A stretch of 33,852 nt of DNA from Saprospiraceae bacterium (lineage in GTDB: Bacteria > Bacteroidota > Bacteroidia > Chitinophagales > Saprospiraceae). The first letter of the stretch is position 1; each line of letters starts with the position of its first letter. The notes beneath the pieces were generated by a model. That model was not told the origin of the DNA and did no database searches. It saw nothing but the letters and a program-made list of their open reading frames with translations. The position numbers and the translations under genes were made by a program. The stretch lies in contig JADKCC010000003.1 in assembly GCA_016714785.1 (NCBI GenBank), positions 1-33,852 of the forward strand, given 5' to 3'. Below are positions 1 through 8,942 of this stretch, in pieces.

Positions 1-972
1 GAAGTTTTATGACGGGAGGTACCATGACACAAAGTCTGGAACATTTGATTCATATAATCCCTACAAAGATGGTCAAACATTCGGAGGAGATCATACCTGT
101 GTATTCTATCAAATGCCTAAAAGCCAAAAAATACCCTTTGGTGATGTGGCATGGGTTTGGTCAGTTTTCCCAAAACTTCGGGGAGACGACACCTGATGGA
201 AGAAGAGGAAGGGTTCCAAAATATATTCCTTAGAAGAAAATTTCCCGTTTATCTTATTGATCAACCTAGACGTGGAAATGCCGCTAGAAGTACAGTGTCT
301 GCAACCATAGAACCCACACCAGACGAACAACAATGGTTTGGTACATTTAGGGTAGGTATATGGCCGGATTATTTTGAAGGTGTCCAATTTGCTAAGGATG
401 ATGCGACTTTAGACCAGTATTTTCGTTCTATGACACCAAACGTTGGACCTATCGATATAGAGATCAATGCCCATGCTGTTTCGGCATTGTTCCATAAAAT
501 AGGACAGGGCGTTTTAATTACACATTCTCATTCTGGCGGTATGGGTTGGAATACAGCTATTAAAAATGAAAATATAAAAGCTATTGTGAGCTACGAGCCG
601 GGTAGTGGATTTCTATTTCCAGAAGGCGAAGTACCTGAACCTATGCCAAGTGCCGGAGGAACGTTGTCCGCAATAGGGATTCCAAAATCAGATTTTCTAA
701 AGTTGACTAAGATTCCCATCATTATCTATTATGGTGACAACATTCCTGACATACCCAATCCCAATCCCGGGCAAGATGGATGGCGTGTCCGACTAGAGAT
801 GGCTAGAAAATGGCGTGATACCGTAAACAAATATGGTGGTGATGTCACCGTGGTACATCTGCCAGAAGTAGGCGTAAAAGGCAATACCCATTTTCAATTT
901 TCTGATTTGAATAATATACAGATAGCAGACTTAATGCAAGAGTGGTTAAGGAGCAAAGGTCTTGATAAATAA
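1..972 (+). CDS. Alpha/beta hydrolase (5' end outside window, frameshifted)
   Basis: Alpha/beta hydrolase-fold enzyme with unknown substrate. The reading frame is open at the left edge (codons from position 2), so the gene starts upstream. Three frames must be joined: one to about 118-131 (A-rich run), a second carrying the MWHGFGQF oxyanion/strand motif and ETTPDGR, and a third from about 207 beginning EEGFQNIFLRR and running to the stop at 972. The second break, in the purine run near 200-213, needs removal of one base. The nucleophile elbow is THSHSGGMGW and the catalytic His is probably in GNTHFQF near the C-terminus. The spacing of HGFGQ, TTPDGREGFQ, DQPRRG and HSxSGG fits one hydrolase family. 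A related fold follows at 995, suggesting a shared operon. Frame breaks may be sequencing errors. Confidence 0.8.
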
Positions 973-994
973 ATAATTATAAACAATTGATAAT

Positions 995-2060
995 ATGTAT
1001 AATAAACAAACAAAATCGTTATTCACCTTTTTGATACTTTTAACCATGATGTCAAACATTTGCATAAGTCAGACTCCCAAAACAAATTCTTTTGGATTAG
1101 TGTATAAAGATGCTTTGACCCAAAATGTGTCTGGTGAAGTTAACATTCACCCTACCACTTACAAGCTGAATGGTATTGATATTGATGCCAATGTGTATAC
1201 GCCCTGCAGGTTATGCCCCAAACTCATCTTATGCAGCCATCGTAGTAGCACATCCGAATGGTGGTGTAAAAGAACAAGTATCTGGATTGTATGCACAGAA
1301 TCTTGCAAAAATGGGTTATGTAGTCATCGTAGCTGATGCATCTTATCAAGGTGCTAGCGGAGGTTTACCTAGAAATGTCGATAAACCAGCCAACCGAATA
1401 GAAGACATTAGGGGTATGGCTGACTACATTTCATCTTACAAAGGAGTGAATGCTGAAAATATAGGCCTGCTAGGTATTTGTGGTGGTGGCGGCTATGCAC
1501 TGAGTGCAGCGCAAACGGACAAACGTTTTAAGGCTGTAGCAACTCTAAGTATGTTCAACTCAGGTGTGGTCAGGCGCAATGGATATATGAATTCAGGATT
1601 ATCTACCATCCAACAAAGGTTGGATCAAGCAAGTGCAGCTAGGGCTACAGAAGCATCAGGTGGTGAAGTCAGATATGTCGCAGCCACCAAACCAACAGAT
1701 GAAGAAGCTGCAAAAATGCCTTTTGACTTGTATAGAGAAGGTTATGAATATTACTATAAATCACATGCACATCCCAACTCTACATTTAGATATACGATGA
1801 GTAGTTTATTGGATTTGATGGCCTTTGATGCTACTACAGGTATCGATATGATAGATCAGCCTTTATTGATGATGGTAGGTAGTAAAGCGGATTCGTATTA
1901 TATGACAGATCAAGCGTTTCACTTGGCTACCAATGCGAAAAAAAAAGAGCTTTATTTAATATATGGTGCTACGCACATTCAAACTTATTATGTGCCCGAA
2001 TATGTAACGCAGGCAACAGGCAAACTAAAGGATTTTTTCAATAAACATCTATCCTTATAA
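995..2060 (+). CDS. Dienelactone-hydrolase-like alpha/beta hydrolase, secreted, one frameshift
   Basis: Reconstructed length is about 354 residues. The N-terminus has a hydrophobic signal segment (LFTFLILLTMMSNICISQ), implying export. The frame changes at the CCC run near 1203-1205: deleting one C joins DANVYTP to AGYAPNSSYAAIVVAHPNGG without a gap. The nucleophile elbow is GICGGGGYA, with Cys in place of Ser as in dienelactone hydrolases, and ATHIQTYY near the C-terminus is the likely catalytic His region. The ADASYQGASGG stretch follows the usual strand order. The gene starts 22 bp after the preceding hydrolase and ends 29 bp before the DUF4440-like gene, consistent with one transcript. Substrate unknown; small esters or lactones are a family-level guess. 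Confidence 0.8.
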
Positions 2061-2089
2061 AATATTAAATTCATTAAATACACAAAATC

Positions 2090-2546
2090 ATGAGAGCAAT
2101 CATTGTAATAATCTTAATGGCTTCAACATTCCTTAATGGCACGGCCCAAAACGAAACAGTTTCAGAAAAAGAAATCATTCAACTATCCAAAGACAAATGG
2201 CAATGGATGGCAGACAAAGATGTGGCAAAGTTAGAACCATTGTTTCATAACGACTCCAGATTTGTACACATGAGTGGCACGTGGGGCAAAGTCAAAGAAT
2301 TGGAGATCATAAAGACAGGGAGTATTTGGTACAAAAAAGCAGAAATTCATGATGTCCTTATTAAATCATTCGGTCATAATACCTTTATTGTATGGAATAG
2401 AATCACCCTTACAGCCAATGTAAGAGGTGAAGATGTTATTACCCAATTTACCGTGACAGAAGTATATCAAAAAACAAGATAGCGGCATCCAATTATTAGA
2501 CCTTACTTTCAGTAGTGTCAGAGATACGCATACTTTAGAACATTAA
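2090..2546 (+). CDS. DUF4440/SnoaL-like (NTF2 fold) secreted protein, one frameshift
   Basis: Small NTF2-like protein of about 151 residues with a signal peptide (MRAIIVIILMASTFLNGTAQ). The pattern DKWQWMADKDVAKLEPLFHNDSRFVHMSGTW matches the DUF4440 start, where an Asp/His-lined pocket sits in a cone-shaped fold. The frame breaks in the A6 run at 2469-2474: removing one A extends EVYQK into QDSGIQLLDLTFSSVRDTH and a stop at 2544-2546, a family-typical C-terminus. Without the correction the protein would stop at 2482. It sits between two esterases in the same direction. Members of this family are often accessory or ligand-binding proteins; no enzymatic role can be assigned here. Confidence 0.75.
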
Positions 2547-2558
2547 AAAATATCGAAT

Positions 2559-4205
2559 ATGCGCCAAATACTTTTTCTTACAATTTCCATCTTATTGTCA
2601 TTTGCGACCTTTACAAGCGTTCTCATTGGTCAAGCCCAAAATACTAAAGAGCCTACTGTCAAAATTAACTCAGGATGGTTGAAAGGAATATCTAATGATA
2701 CGGTTAGTGTATTTAAAGGTATACCATTCGCAGCTCCACCTGTGGGGGAATACCGATGGAGACCACCGCAAGCAGTTATTTCTTGGCAAGGGGTGAGAAA
2801 TGCAACAGAATTTGGGCCAAATTGTGCTCAAGCTGGATGGGGAGGAACACCTGGAACCATTACTAAAAATTCGGCAGAAGACTGTTTATATTTAAATGTT
2901 TGGAAGCCTGTCAATGTATCTTCTGCGTCTAAATTACCTGTGATGGTATGGATTCATGGTGGTGGTTTTGTAGGAGGTAGTGGCGCTGAGCCGACCAATT
3001 TTGGGGATCAATTTGCAAAACAAGGCGTAATATTAGTGACTATTAATTATCGTTTGGGTCGTCTAGGTTTCTTTGCACATCCTATGTTAAGTAAGGAATA
3101 TCCAAATGAAGCCAAAGGAAATTATGGGTACATGGATCAAATTGCTGCATTGGAATGGATAAAAGAAAACATAGCAGCCTTCGGTGGCGATCCAAACAAT
3201 GTAACTATATTTGGACAGTCCGCAGGTGGAGTCTCTGTCCATTCATTGTTAACCATTCCTGATGCTAAAGGACTCTTCCATAAAGCTATAAGCCATTCTG
3301 GTGGTGGTAGAGATGGCGTACTTACAGGGCGACCTATTAACAAAGAAAATGCTGATCCATTTTATTCGGTATCTGCAGAAACCATTGGTGTTAATTTTGC
3401 TAAAAAACACGGGATAGATGAAAATGATACTGATGCTCTTGTGAAATTGAGAAAGTTGAGAGTGGAAGACATCGTAGATGGTGGACTGGAAACAGATGGG
3501 CAGGGCGGACCACGCATTTATTCAGGACCAATATTGGATGGAAAGTTAGTTGTCGAAACGGCAGAAAGTGCCTATAAAGCTAGGCGATTTGCCAAAGTGC
3601 CCTTAATGATAGGATCTTGTAATGCAGAAATTAGTGGTAACTTTGTTAATATGAGTCAGACCAAAGATGAATTATTTTCTTTATTTGGAAGTTTGCAAAA
3701 CGAAGCTAAAGCCGCTTATGATCCTGAAGGAACCACTGAATTTGCAGAAATTATGACCAAGTTTAATACAGATTGGGTATGGGGCGAACCAGCAAGAATG
3801 ACCGCAAAATCATTTACCAACCACGGTATGCCTGCGTATATCTATTTATTTTCTTATGTTCCCAATTCTTTGAAAGAACGAATGAAATATGGTGCAGGTC
3901 ACGGCTCTGAAGTTGCATATACCTTTAATAACTTAGGTGCAAGATGGGGCGTGACGACCACCACTCCTGAAGACGAAAAACTAGGAATATCAATGAATAC
4001 CTATTGGGTTAATTTTGCCAAAACCGGAAATCCAAATGGGAGTCAATTACCTAATTGGCCATTGTATTCAACACAGAAGAATGAAATTTTGGAATTTGAA
4101 AATAATGGTATCCCTGTTAGTAAAAAAGATCCTACTAAAGAGAGATTGGATGTGATAGAAAAGGCTGGAAATTATAGGGATAAGTTGCAGTCACGAGGAA
4201 TTTAA
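2559..4205 (+). CDS. Type-B carboxylesterase, secreted
   Basis: Intact 548-residue carboxylesterase of the para-nitrobenzyl-esterase/cholinesterase family, which hydrolyses carboxylic esters by a Ser-Glu-His triad. Visible features in order: signal peptide (residues 1-26, ending GQAQ); the family start VFKGIPFAAPPVG; SAEDCLYLNVWKP; oxyanion hole HGGGF at 133-137; nucleophile GQSAGG with Ser221; likely acid Glu358 in GSCNAE; catalytic His449 in GAGHGSEVAY. Length and motif spacing are normal. It starts 12 bp after the DUF4440-like gene, so the two are probably co-transcribed. It is the best-preserved long gene of the left cluster and shows that indels are not uniform along the window. Confidence 0.95.
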   Translation: MRQILFLTISILLSFATFTSVLIGQAQNTKEPTVKINSGWLKGISNDTVSVFKGIPFAAPPVGEYRWRPPQAVISWQGVRNATEFGPNCAQAGWGGTPGTITKNSAEDCLYLNVWKPVNVSSASKLPVMVWIHGGGFVGGSGAEPTNFGDQFAKQGVILVTINYRLGRLGFFAHPMLSKEYPNEAKGNYGYMDQIAALEWIKENIAAFGGDPNNVTIFGQSAGGVSVHSLLTIPDAKGLFHKAISHSGGGRDGVLTGRPINKENADPFYSVSAETIGVNFAKKHGIDENDTDALVKLRKLRVEDIVDGGLETDGQGGPRIYSGPILDGKLVVETAESAYKARRFAKVPLMIGSCNAEISGNFVNMSQTKDELFSLFGSLQNEAKAAYDPEGTTEFAEIMTKFNTDWVWGEPARMTAKSFTNHGMPAYIYLFSYVPNSLKERMKYGAGHGSEVAYTFNNLGARWGVTTTTPEDEKLGISMNTYWVNFAKTGNPNGSQLPNWPLYSTQKNEILEFENNGIPVSKKDPTKERLDVIEKAGNYRDKLQSRGI

Positions 4206-4295
4206 ACGTAAAATTTGAGTCCATTATTAATATCATTATTTTGAAGCGTAGCCAATGTACTTGCAGCTTCTTTGAGTAATTAAATTTTTAACTTT

Positions 4296-5015
4296 ATGAC
4301 CATTAGAATCATTTTAATAACTTCTTACATTACTTTTAGTTACCTACATATAATGGCCCAATCGTCTAAAAGTGTATTAAATGATCAACAGAAAAGTATG
4401 ATCATCATCTCTATGCTTACCGCTAAAGGTGATCTAAAAGAACTTAAAAAAGAACTCAGCATTGGACTTGATGCAGGACTTACCATCCATAAAATAAAAG
4501 AATGTTTGGTACACGCTTATGCCTACTGCGGATTTCCCAGAAGTATCCGTGGATTGCAGACCTTGATGGAAGTATTGGAAGAAAGGAAGTCCAAGGGAAT
4601 CGCAGATGCAGAAGGGGCACCTGCATCTGATATAGAACACATAAAAAGCAAATATGAGCGTGGTCGGGACAATTTAGAGAAGCTCTCAGGGGCACCAAAG
4701 GACGCTCCCAAAGCAGGTTATGCTGTTTTCTCTCCTGAGATAGAAGTCATGCTCAAAGAACATTTGTTTGCTGATCTCTTTGACCGTGATGTGCTGACTT
4801 ATGCAGAAAGAGAGTTGGTCACGATATCTGTTATCAGTGCCATTGGCAATGCTGAACCCATGCTGAAAAGTCACCTGAACATTAGCCTTAAAAATGGTAT
4901 ATCACCTGATCAGTTACATGAATTCATACAAGTTATCCATAAATCTGTGGGTAAAAAAGAAGCAAAAACTGCCAAAAAAGTATTACAAGAAGTATTGAAT
5001 CAAAAATCAAAATAA
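4296..5015 (+). CDS. Carboxymuconolactone decarboxylase-like protein, secreted
   Basis: Intact 239-residue protein with a signal-like N-terminus (ending about HIMAQ) and two copies of an AhpD/CMD-type helical domain. The first covers roughly residues 30-95 (LTAKGDLKELKKELSIGLDAG, HAYAYCGFPRSI), the second roughly 150-225 (LTYAERELVTISVISAIG, MLKSHLNISLKNG). The CxxC of peroxidase-type AhpD is absent: only one Cys is seen in AYCGFPR, so lactone-decarboxylase-like or purely structural roles fit better than peroxidase. It lies 10 bp upstream of the cupin gene, a pairing common in Bacteroidota. The 90-bp gap before it (4206-4295) could hold a separate promoter; I see no clear box. Confidence 0.9.
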   Translation: MTIRIILITSYITFSYLHIMAQSSKSVLNDQQKSMIIISMLTAKGDLKELKKELSIGLDAGLTIHKIKECLVHAYAYCGFPRSIRGLQTLMEVLEERKSKGIADAEGAPASDIEHIKSKYERGRDNLEKLSGAPKDAPKAGYAVFSPEIEVMLKEHLFADLFDRDVLTYAERELVTISVISAIGNAEPMLKSHLNISLKNGISPDQLHEFIQVIHKSVGKKEAKTAKKVLQEVLNQKSK

Positions 5016-5025
5016 ATATCAGAGT

Positions 5026-5499
5026 ATGTATATTAAAATTTGTTTGGCAATATTGCTCCTTGGTTCTGGATGCACTAAAAACATTTCCACATCAATGAAT
5101 ACTGATCCAACTTTTCCTAAAGGTAATAAAGTGACGAATAATAACTTCGTTGGCAATGTATATGTGCAGATGTTCGCACAGAAAGATACAGTACATAATG
5201 TCTCTCTAGGCAGTGTGACCTTTGAACCTGGGGCTAGGACAAATTGGCACTCCCATCCTGGCGGTCAAATTTTGATGGTCACAGATGGTATAGGATATTA
5301 TCAAGAGCGGGGCAGTATGATCAGAAAAATGCGCAAAGGTGATGTCATAAAATGTCCGCACAATATTGAACATTGGCATGGGGCATCACCTACCACATCT
5401 GTTACCCATATTGCTATCAGCACCAATACACAGCTAGGTGAGGCAAAATGGATTAGGCCAGTGACGGATGAAGAATACAATGTTAAAATTATTGACTAA
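5026..5499 (+). CDS. Cupin-domain lipoprotein
   Basis: Intact 157-residue single cupin domain. The N-terminus is a type II signal peptide with lipobox LGSGC (Cys16), so the protein is probably membrane-anchored in the periplasm or outer membrane. Cupin motif 1 is WHSHPGGQILMVTDG, giving two metal-ligand His, and motif 2 is GDVIKCPHNIEHWHG, giving further His ligands. This metal site fits a dioxygenase, isomerase or decarboxylase-like activity; substrate unknown. It is 10 bp downstream of the CMD-like gene and followed by an AraC regulator, so the three probably form one functional group handling a small oxygenated compound. Confidence 0.9.
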   Translation: MYIKICLAILLLGSGCTKNISTSMNTDPTFPKGNKVTNNNFVGNVYVQMFAQKDTVHNVSLGSVTFEPGARTNWHSHPGGQILMVTDGIGYYQERGSMIRKMRKGDVIKCPHNIEHWHGASPTTSVTHIAISTNTQLGEAKWIRPVTDEEYNVKIID

Positions 5500-5519
5500 T
5501 TTTGTTTAAATTTTTATTT

Positions 5520-6431
5520 ATGTCTGGTATATATCAGTTTGACACCATCGCTTCTTATAATGAACTCAATAATCACGAGACCCTACATCCTTTGGTAAGC
5601 GTCATTGATTTCAATAATGCAAAACCCAGGTCTTGGGGTGGGCATACATCCATAAAAATAAATTATGGATTTTACGCTATCTTTATTAAAGACGTAAAAT
5701 GTGGTGATCTGAAGTATGGTTGTAATTATTATGATTATCAGGAAGGTACCTTGGTATTTGTTGCTCCAGGGCAGGTCATGGATATTGAGACAGATGGACA
5801 GGTTTATCAACCCAAAGGTCATGCTTTAGTTTTTCATGCGGACTTGATTCATGGAACACCACTTGCAAATATCATGCATGATTATCACTTTTTTGGGTAT
5901 CAAACCAATGAAGCGTTGCACCTGTCAGAGCGTGAAAGACAGGTAATTTTAGATTGTTTTTCCAAAATCAATTTTGAATTACAACAATCGATAGACAAAC
6001 ACAGTAAAAAACTGATCTGTGCCAATATCGAATTGTTATTGAACTATTGTGTACGATTTTATGACAGACAGTTTATAACAAGAGACAATGTCAATAAAGG
6101 TATCTTAGAGAAATTTGAGATGGTGTTAAATAACTATTTTAATTCAGATAAACCTTATGAAACTGGCTTGCCGTCTGTTTCTTATTGCGCTGACGAATTG
6201 CACTTATCTGCCAATTACTTTGGTGATTTAATAAAGAAGGAAACTGGTAAAACGGCCAAAGAGTATATTCAAACCAAAATTATTGACGTAGCCAAAAATA
6301 AGATGTACAATCCTAATTCAAATATAACCGAAATAGCATATGAATTAGGATTTAAATATCCGCAACACTTCACCCGGATGTTTAAAAATGAGACCGGATA
6401 TACACCTACTGAGTTTCGGGCATTGAATTAG
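5520..6431 (+). CDS. AraC-family transcriptional regulator
   Basis: Cytoplasmic regulator of about 303 residues. I choose the ATG at 5520 (MSGIYQFDTIASYNEL), not the in-frame ATG at 5502, because the family N-terminus fits and the extra residues are unlike it. The N-terminal half is a cupin-like sensor domain (GTLVFVAPGQVMDIE). The C-terminal 100 residues hold two helix-turn-helix motifs: CADELHLSANYFGDLIKKET and ITEIAYELGFKYPQHFTRMF, ending KNETGYTPTEFR. It closes the enzyme cluster on the same strand, 20 bp after the cupin gene, so it may control that cluster. After it, 6432-6637 has no gene I can support. Confidence 0.93.
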   Translation: MSGIYQFDTIASYNELNNHETLHPLVSVIDFNNAKPRSWGGHTSIKINYGFYAIFIKDVKCGDLKYGCNYYDYQEGTLVFVAPGQVMDIETDGQVYQPKGHALVFHADLIHGTPLANIMHDYHFFGYQTNEALHLSERERQVILDCFSKINFELQQSIDKHSKKLICANIELLLNYCVRFYDRQFITRDNVNKGILEKFEMVLNNYFNSDKPYETGLPSVSYCADELHLSANYFGDLIKKETGKTAKEYIQTKIIDVAKNKMYNPNSNITEIAYELGFKYPQHFTRMFKNETGYTPTEFRALN

Positions 6432-6637
6432 TTGTATAAATATGTTTGTTAAAGTATTATCATCATAAATTTGATAACATTAATTAAGCTATCCCTTTTA
6501 GTTTTATGGATATTTTACAAAAGTTTATTTATTGACGAATGATAATGTCATATTGCAACGTAAATCAGAAAACTATACATTAAAGCGATGTGGATGGCTA
6601 TGGTATTATTTTGTTTATTTTCTTGCAAAATTAGGAC

Positions 6638-6662
6638 AAAAAAGGGAGTAATTAATACTCCC
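6638..6662 (-). terminator. Rho-independent terminator of the 6652-6960 gene
   Basis: On the minus strand a perfect stem GGGAGTA / TACTCCC with a short AT loop is followed by six T. The stem overlaps the stop codon of the small gene at 6652, the same layout as at 9500-9522. Confidence 0.75.
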
Positions 6663-6960
6663 CTGGAAACAAAACTGTAGTAGATGACCGATCTGACTCA
6701 GTGATAACCCATAACTTATCACCACAACTATCAATCTCTGATGGTATGGCATACGATGAAAAGACACGGCCACCACGCTGAATGGCTGCCTGATTAGTGG
6801 CGATATCACTCTGACACAAGGTGCCGAAATCGCCACTACTGTGAGATGTAAGGCAATCTGCAATGAACTGAAAGAATGATGGATGCTGATGACAAACTGA
6901 ATCTACTCCAGATGTCATATAAACACAACCTAATGGAAATAACTTAGTAATACTACTCAT
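6652..6960 (-). CDS. Small protein with LWVITESDRSSTTVLFP C-terminus (copy C of a local family)
   Basis: A 102-residue protein when started at the ATG at 6960 (MSSITKLFPLGCVYM); a longer frame to 7047 would read through the upstream hairpin, so I reject it. The C-terminal part SGDFGTLCQSDIATNQ, IQRGGRVFSSYA and DKLWVITESDRSSTTVLFP matches a small-protein family that I recall from plasmids and integrative elements, with no firm function. Two shorter relatives lie at 9513-9746 and 9961-10194, sharing an IQR/FQR segment and an LWV/VWV segment at matching places. A terminator overlaps the stop, and a hairpin-rich upstream region (7035-7104) precedes it. Isolated on the minus strand between plus-strand genes. 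Confidence 0.65.
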   Translation of the reverse strand: MSSITKLFPLGCVYMTSGVDSVCHQHPSFFQFIADCLTSHSSGDFGTLCQSDIATNQAAIQRGGRVFSSYAIPSEIDSCGDKLWVITESDRSSTTVLFPGEY

Positions 6961-7034
6961 GATAAAATGTATATAAAGTAAAAAATGTGGCTGACTCCAT
7001 GCCAACCTATCAGGTGCAATGCCAGGTGAAGATA

Positions 7035-7104
7035 TGCATAAATGCAAGGTGGATCGCTCAGCTCTGCTGAGTGCCAGCCGATAGGCAGACCTTGCATATA
7101 TGCA
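7035..7104 (-). repeat. Long imperfect hairpin upstream of small gene C
   Basis: Arms 7035-7050 and 7089-7104 are complementary at 15 of 16 positions (TGCATAAATGCAAGGT against its partner). A nested hairpin CTCAG-CTCTG-CTGAG sits at 7057-7071. It lies 75-145 bp upstream of the minus-strand start at 6960, so it could be a 5'-leader structure or a promoter-proximal palindrome. The distal sequence TATGCAAGGT recurs upstream of the two related genes near 9890 and 10345. Confidence 0.6.
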
Positions 7105-7246
7105 GATCGAACCTACCTTAGTACCTGCTTAGGATGGTAAAGAGTGCTTTGAGATAGTATGAACAACTATTGGAAAAAATGAGAAAGTAAAAAGTTAAGT
7201 ATTGGGTAGGATGTTGCTGTGTCATAGGCTACAGCTTTTGTGTGGT

Positions 7247-7434
7247 TTACCGGATCTCCTTAATTACGGCATCGTATTGTAAACCCATATACTGACAGAA
7301 CTCATCAATGGTAACAAGCTGGTGTTGCTCTTTACTAAAATGATCTTGATCTTCTTGATGATATATCTGCCATATCTATCGCTTTTGCCTGTGATTATCT
7401 GAATGTCTTTCGGATATATACACAGTCTGTTCAT
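7247..7434 (-). CDS. Small conserved Bacteroidota-type protein, one frameshift
   Basis: Reads MNRLCIYPKDIQIITGKSD then RYGRYIIKKIK; after adding one base in the ATCAAGATC stretch it continues DHFSKEQHQLVTIDEF, CQYMGLQYDAVIKEIR and stops, giving about 62 residues. The pattern (a short strand, a GKS-type helix turn, a VTxxEFCxYMGL segment) is one I recognise from short proteins in Bacteroidota mobile regions; the function is not known to me. Without the added base the frame would end differently and the conserved second half would be lost. No partner gene is visible. The stretches 7105-7246 and 7435-7571 on either side hold nothing else I can name. Confidence 0.5.
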
Positions 7435-7571
7435 TTGATACTTTATCTATACTTTTAATATGCTTTTAATAAGGCAAAGATACGAAGAATAAATGAGTGG
7501 TAAAAGTGTGTTTTATGGCATAATGTGGACATATCGGAAAATACGGAAGTAGGTGTTTTAAAACAAGTAAA

Positions 7572-8102
7572 ATGTGCTATATTTTTTGTCATATGAAATG
7601 CAAAATGATAGCTTTTTTATTGGTTCTGATGATCTCTTTTGACAGTATGTCACAAGTATCTGCAAGAGTTATGCAGGTGAAAGATGGAGATACTTATGTA
7701 TTGAAAGTGAATGAAAGTTTGAAGACTGTCAGATTGCTTAATGTGGATGCTCCAGAACTAAATCAAAGCTGGGGATTGCAAGCTCAGGCAAAGGTTAGGG
7801 ATCTGATTCTTGGAAAGTATGTGACTTATGAGTATGTCAAAACAGACTTGTATGATAGGGAACTTGGGAGAATAAAGATTGGTAAAAGAAGTCTTGATTC
7901 TCTTTTAATCAGAAATGGTTGGGCTTGGCACTACATCAATTATGACAGGAGTAAAAAGCTAGACCAACTGATGAAAAGAGCATCAGAAAGAAAACTTGGG
8001 TTGTGGGAGTGTGGAAAAGAGAATGTGTGTCCACCTTGGCATTTCAGGGAGTATAATGCAAAGTTTAGATTTAGATATTGCCGTGGGTGCAATGCTTTAT
8101 AA
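7572..8102 (+). CDS. Secreted thermonuclease (SNase-like)
   Basis: A 176-residue staphylococcal-nuclease-fold protein that would cleave DNA or RNA with Ca2+. An in-frame ATG at 7593 (MKCKMIAFLLVLMISFDSMS) gives a cleaner signal peptide than the first ATG at 7572, so either start is possible. Core motifs: VKDGDTYVLKV (metal-binding Asp), TVRLLNVDAPE (Arg and Asp), TDLYDRELGRIKI (catalytic Arg of the YDRxxR loop), NGWAWHY. The C-terminus is rich in Cys (GLWECGKENVCPPWHFR, YCRGC), which may bind metal or form disulfides. Intact. Followed at 28 bp by an unknown protein on the same strand. Confidence 0.9.
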   Translation: MCYIFCHMKCKMIAFLLVLMISFDSMSQVSARVMQVKDGDTYVLKVNESLKTVRLLNVDAPELNQSWGLQAQAKVRDLILGKYVTYEYVKTDLYDRELGRIKIGKRSLDSLLIRNGWAWHYINYDRSKKLDQLMKRASERKLGLWECGKENVCPPWHFREYNAKFRFRYCRGCNAL

Positions 8103-8130
8103 TATTGTTTAACGTTTAAATTGAATTAAA

Positions 8131-8886
8131 ATGGCTCGTCAATCGGGATTAATCAAATTGAATGGTACCCTTGGTGGTATTACTTTTTACAAGTCACAAG
8201 ATGGCTACCTTGCTAGAGAAAAAGGCGGAATTGAAGCTGATCGAATAGCTAATGATCCTAATTTTCAAAGGACAAGAGAGAATGGTGCGGAATTTGGAGC
8301 TGCTGGTAAAGCTGGCAGATTGCTAAGAACAGCGTTCAGAACGATCTTACAAAACTCTGCGGATAACAGAGTAGTAGGTCGATTGACTGCTGAAATGGTG
8401 AAGGTGATCCAAGCTGATACCACAAATGCAAGAGGGCAAAGAAATGTGATAGATGGTGAAGCAGAACTTTTGGTTGGGTTTGATTTCAACCTAAAAGGTA
8501 AACTTCAAAATACCATTTATGCTCCTTACACGACCAACATCGATCGAACTGCAGGAACTTTGGATGTGGTGATTCCACCCTTTGTACCTGGTAACATGAT
8601 TGCTGCTCCATCAGGAGCAACGCATTTCAAAATCGAAACTGCAGGTGCAGAGATAGATTTTGAAAACGAAACTTATGTAATGGATGCCAAGGAAAGTGCT
8701 GTGTTGGCTATAGGAAATACCGCTACTGCCGCAATAAGTCTTTCGAATGCCGTAACTGCCAATAGTACACATCCATTGTTTTTGGTGATGGGAATGGAGT
8801 TTTATCAGGAAGTGAATGGTCAGATGTACCCTTTGAAAAATGGAGCATTCAATGCCCTAACGATCGTGAACGTCTCCGGAATGTAG
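8131..8886 (+). CDS. Conserved Bacteroidota protein of unknown function
   Basis: Intact 251-residue protein starting MARQSGLIKLNGTLGGITFY and continuing KSQDGYLAREKGG. I recognise this N-terminus as recurring in Bacteroidota genomes but know no function. No signal peptide or membrane segment is seen. The N-terminal 100 residues are basic with a predicted helical stretch (RTRENGAEFGAAGKAGRLLR); the rest looks beta-rich with Ala/Thr/Asn repeats, as in structural or phage-derived domains. It follows the thermonuclease by 28 bp and ends just before a strong terminator at 8911, so the two may share a transcript. Confidence 0.7.
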   Translation: MARQSGLIKLNGTLGGITFYKSQDGYLAREKGGIEADRIANDPNFQRTRENGAEFGAAGKAGRLLRTAFRTILQNSADNRVVGRLTAEMVKVIQADTTNARGQRNVIDGEAELLVGFDFNLKGKLQNTIYAPYTTNIDRTAGTLDVVIPPFVPGNMIAAPSGATHFKIETAGAEIDFENETYVMDAKESAVLAIGNTATAAISLSNAVTANSTHPLFLVMGMEFYQEVNGQMYPLKNGAFNALTIVNVSGM

Positions 8887-8910
8887 AATTATTTTGTCTT
8901 AATGTGCATA

Positions 8911-8942
8911 AAGGCTCATCATTTGTTTGGTGGGCCTTTTTT
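8911..8942. terminator. Bidirectional terminator between convergent genes
   Basis: Stem AAGGCTCA / TGGGCCTT (eight pairs, one G-T wobble) followed by six T on the plus strand. It lies 25 bp after the plus-strand stop at 8886 and touches the stop of the minus-strand gene ending at 8941, so it probably serves both. Confidence 0.75.
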
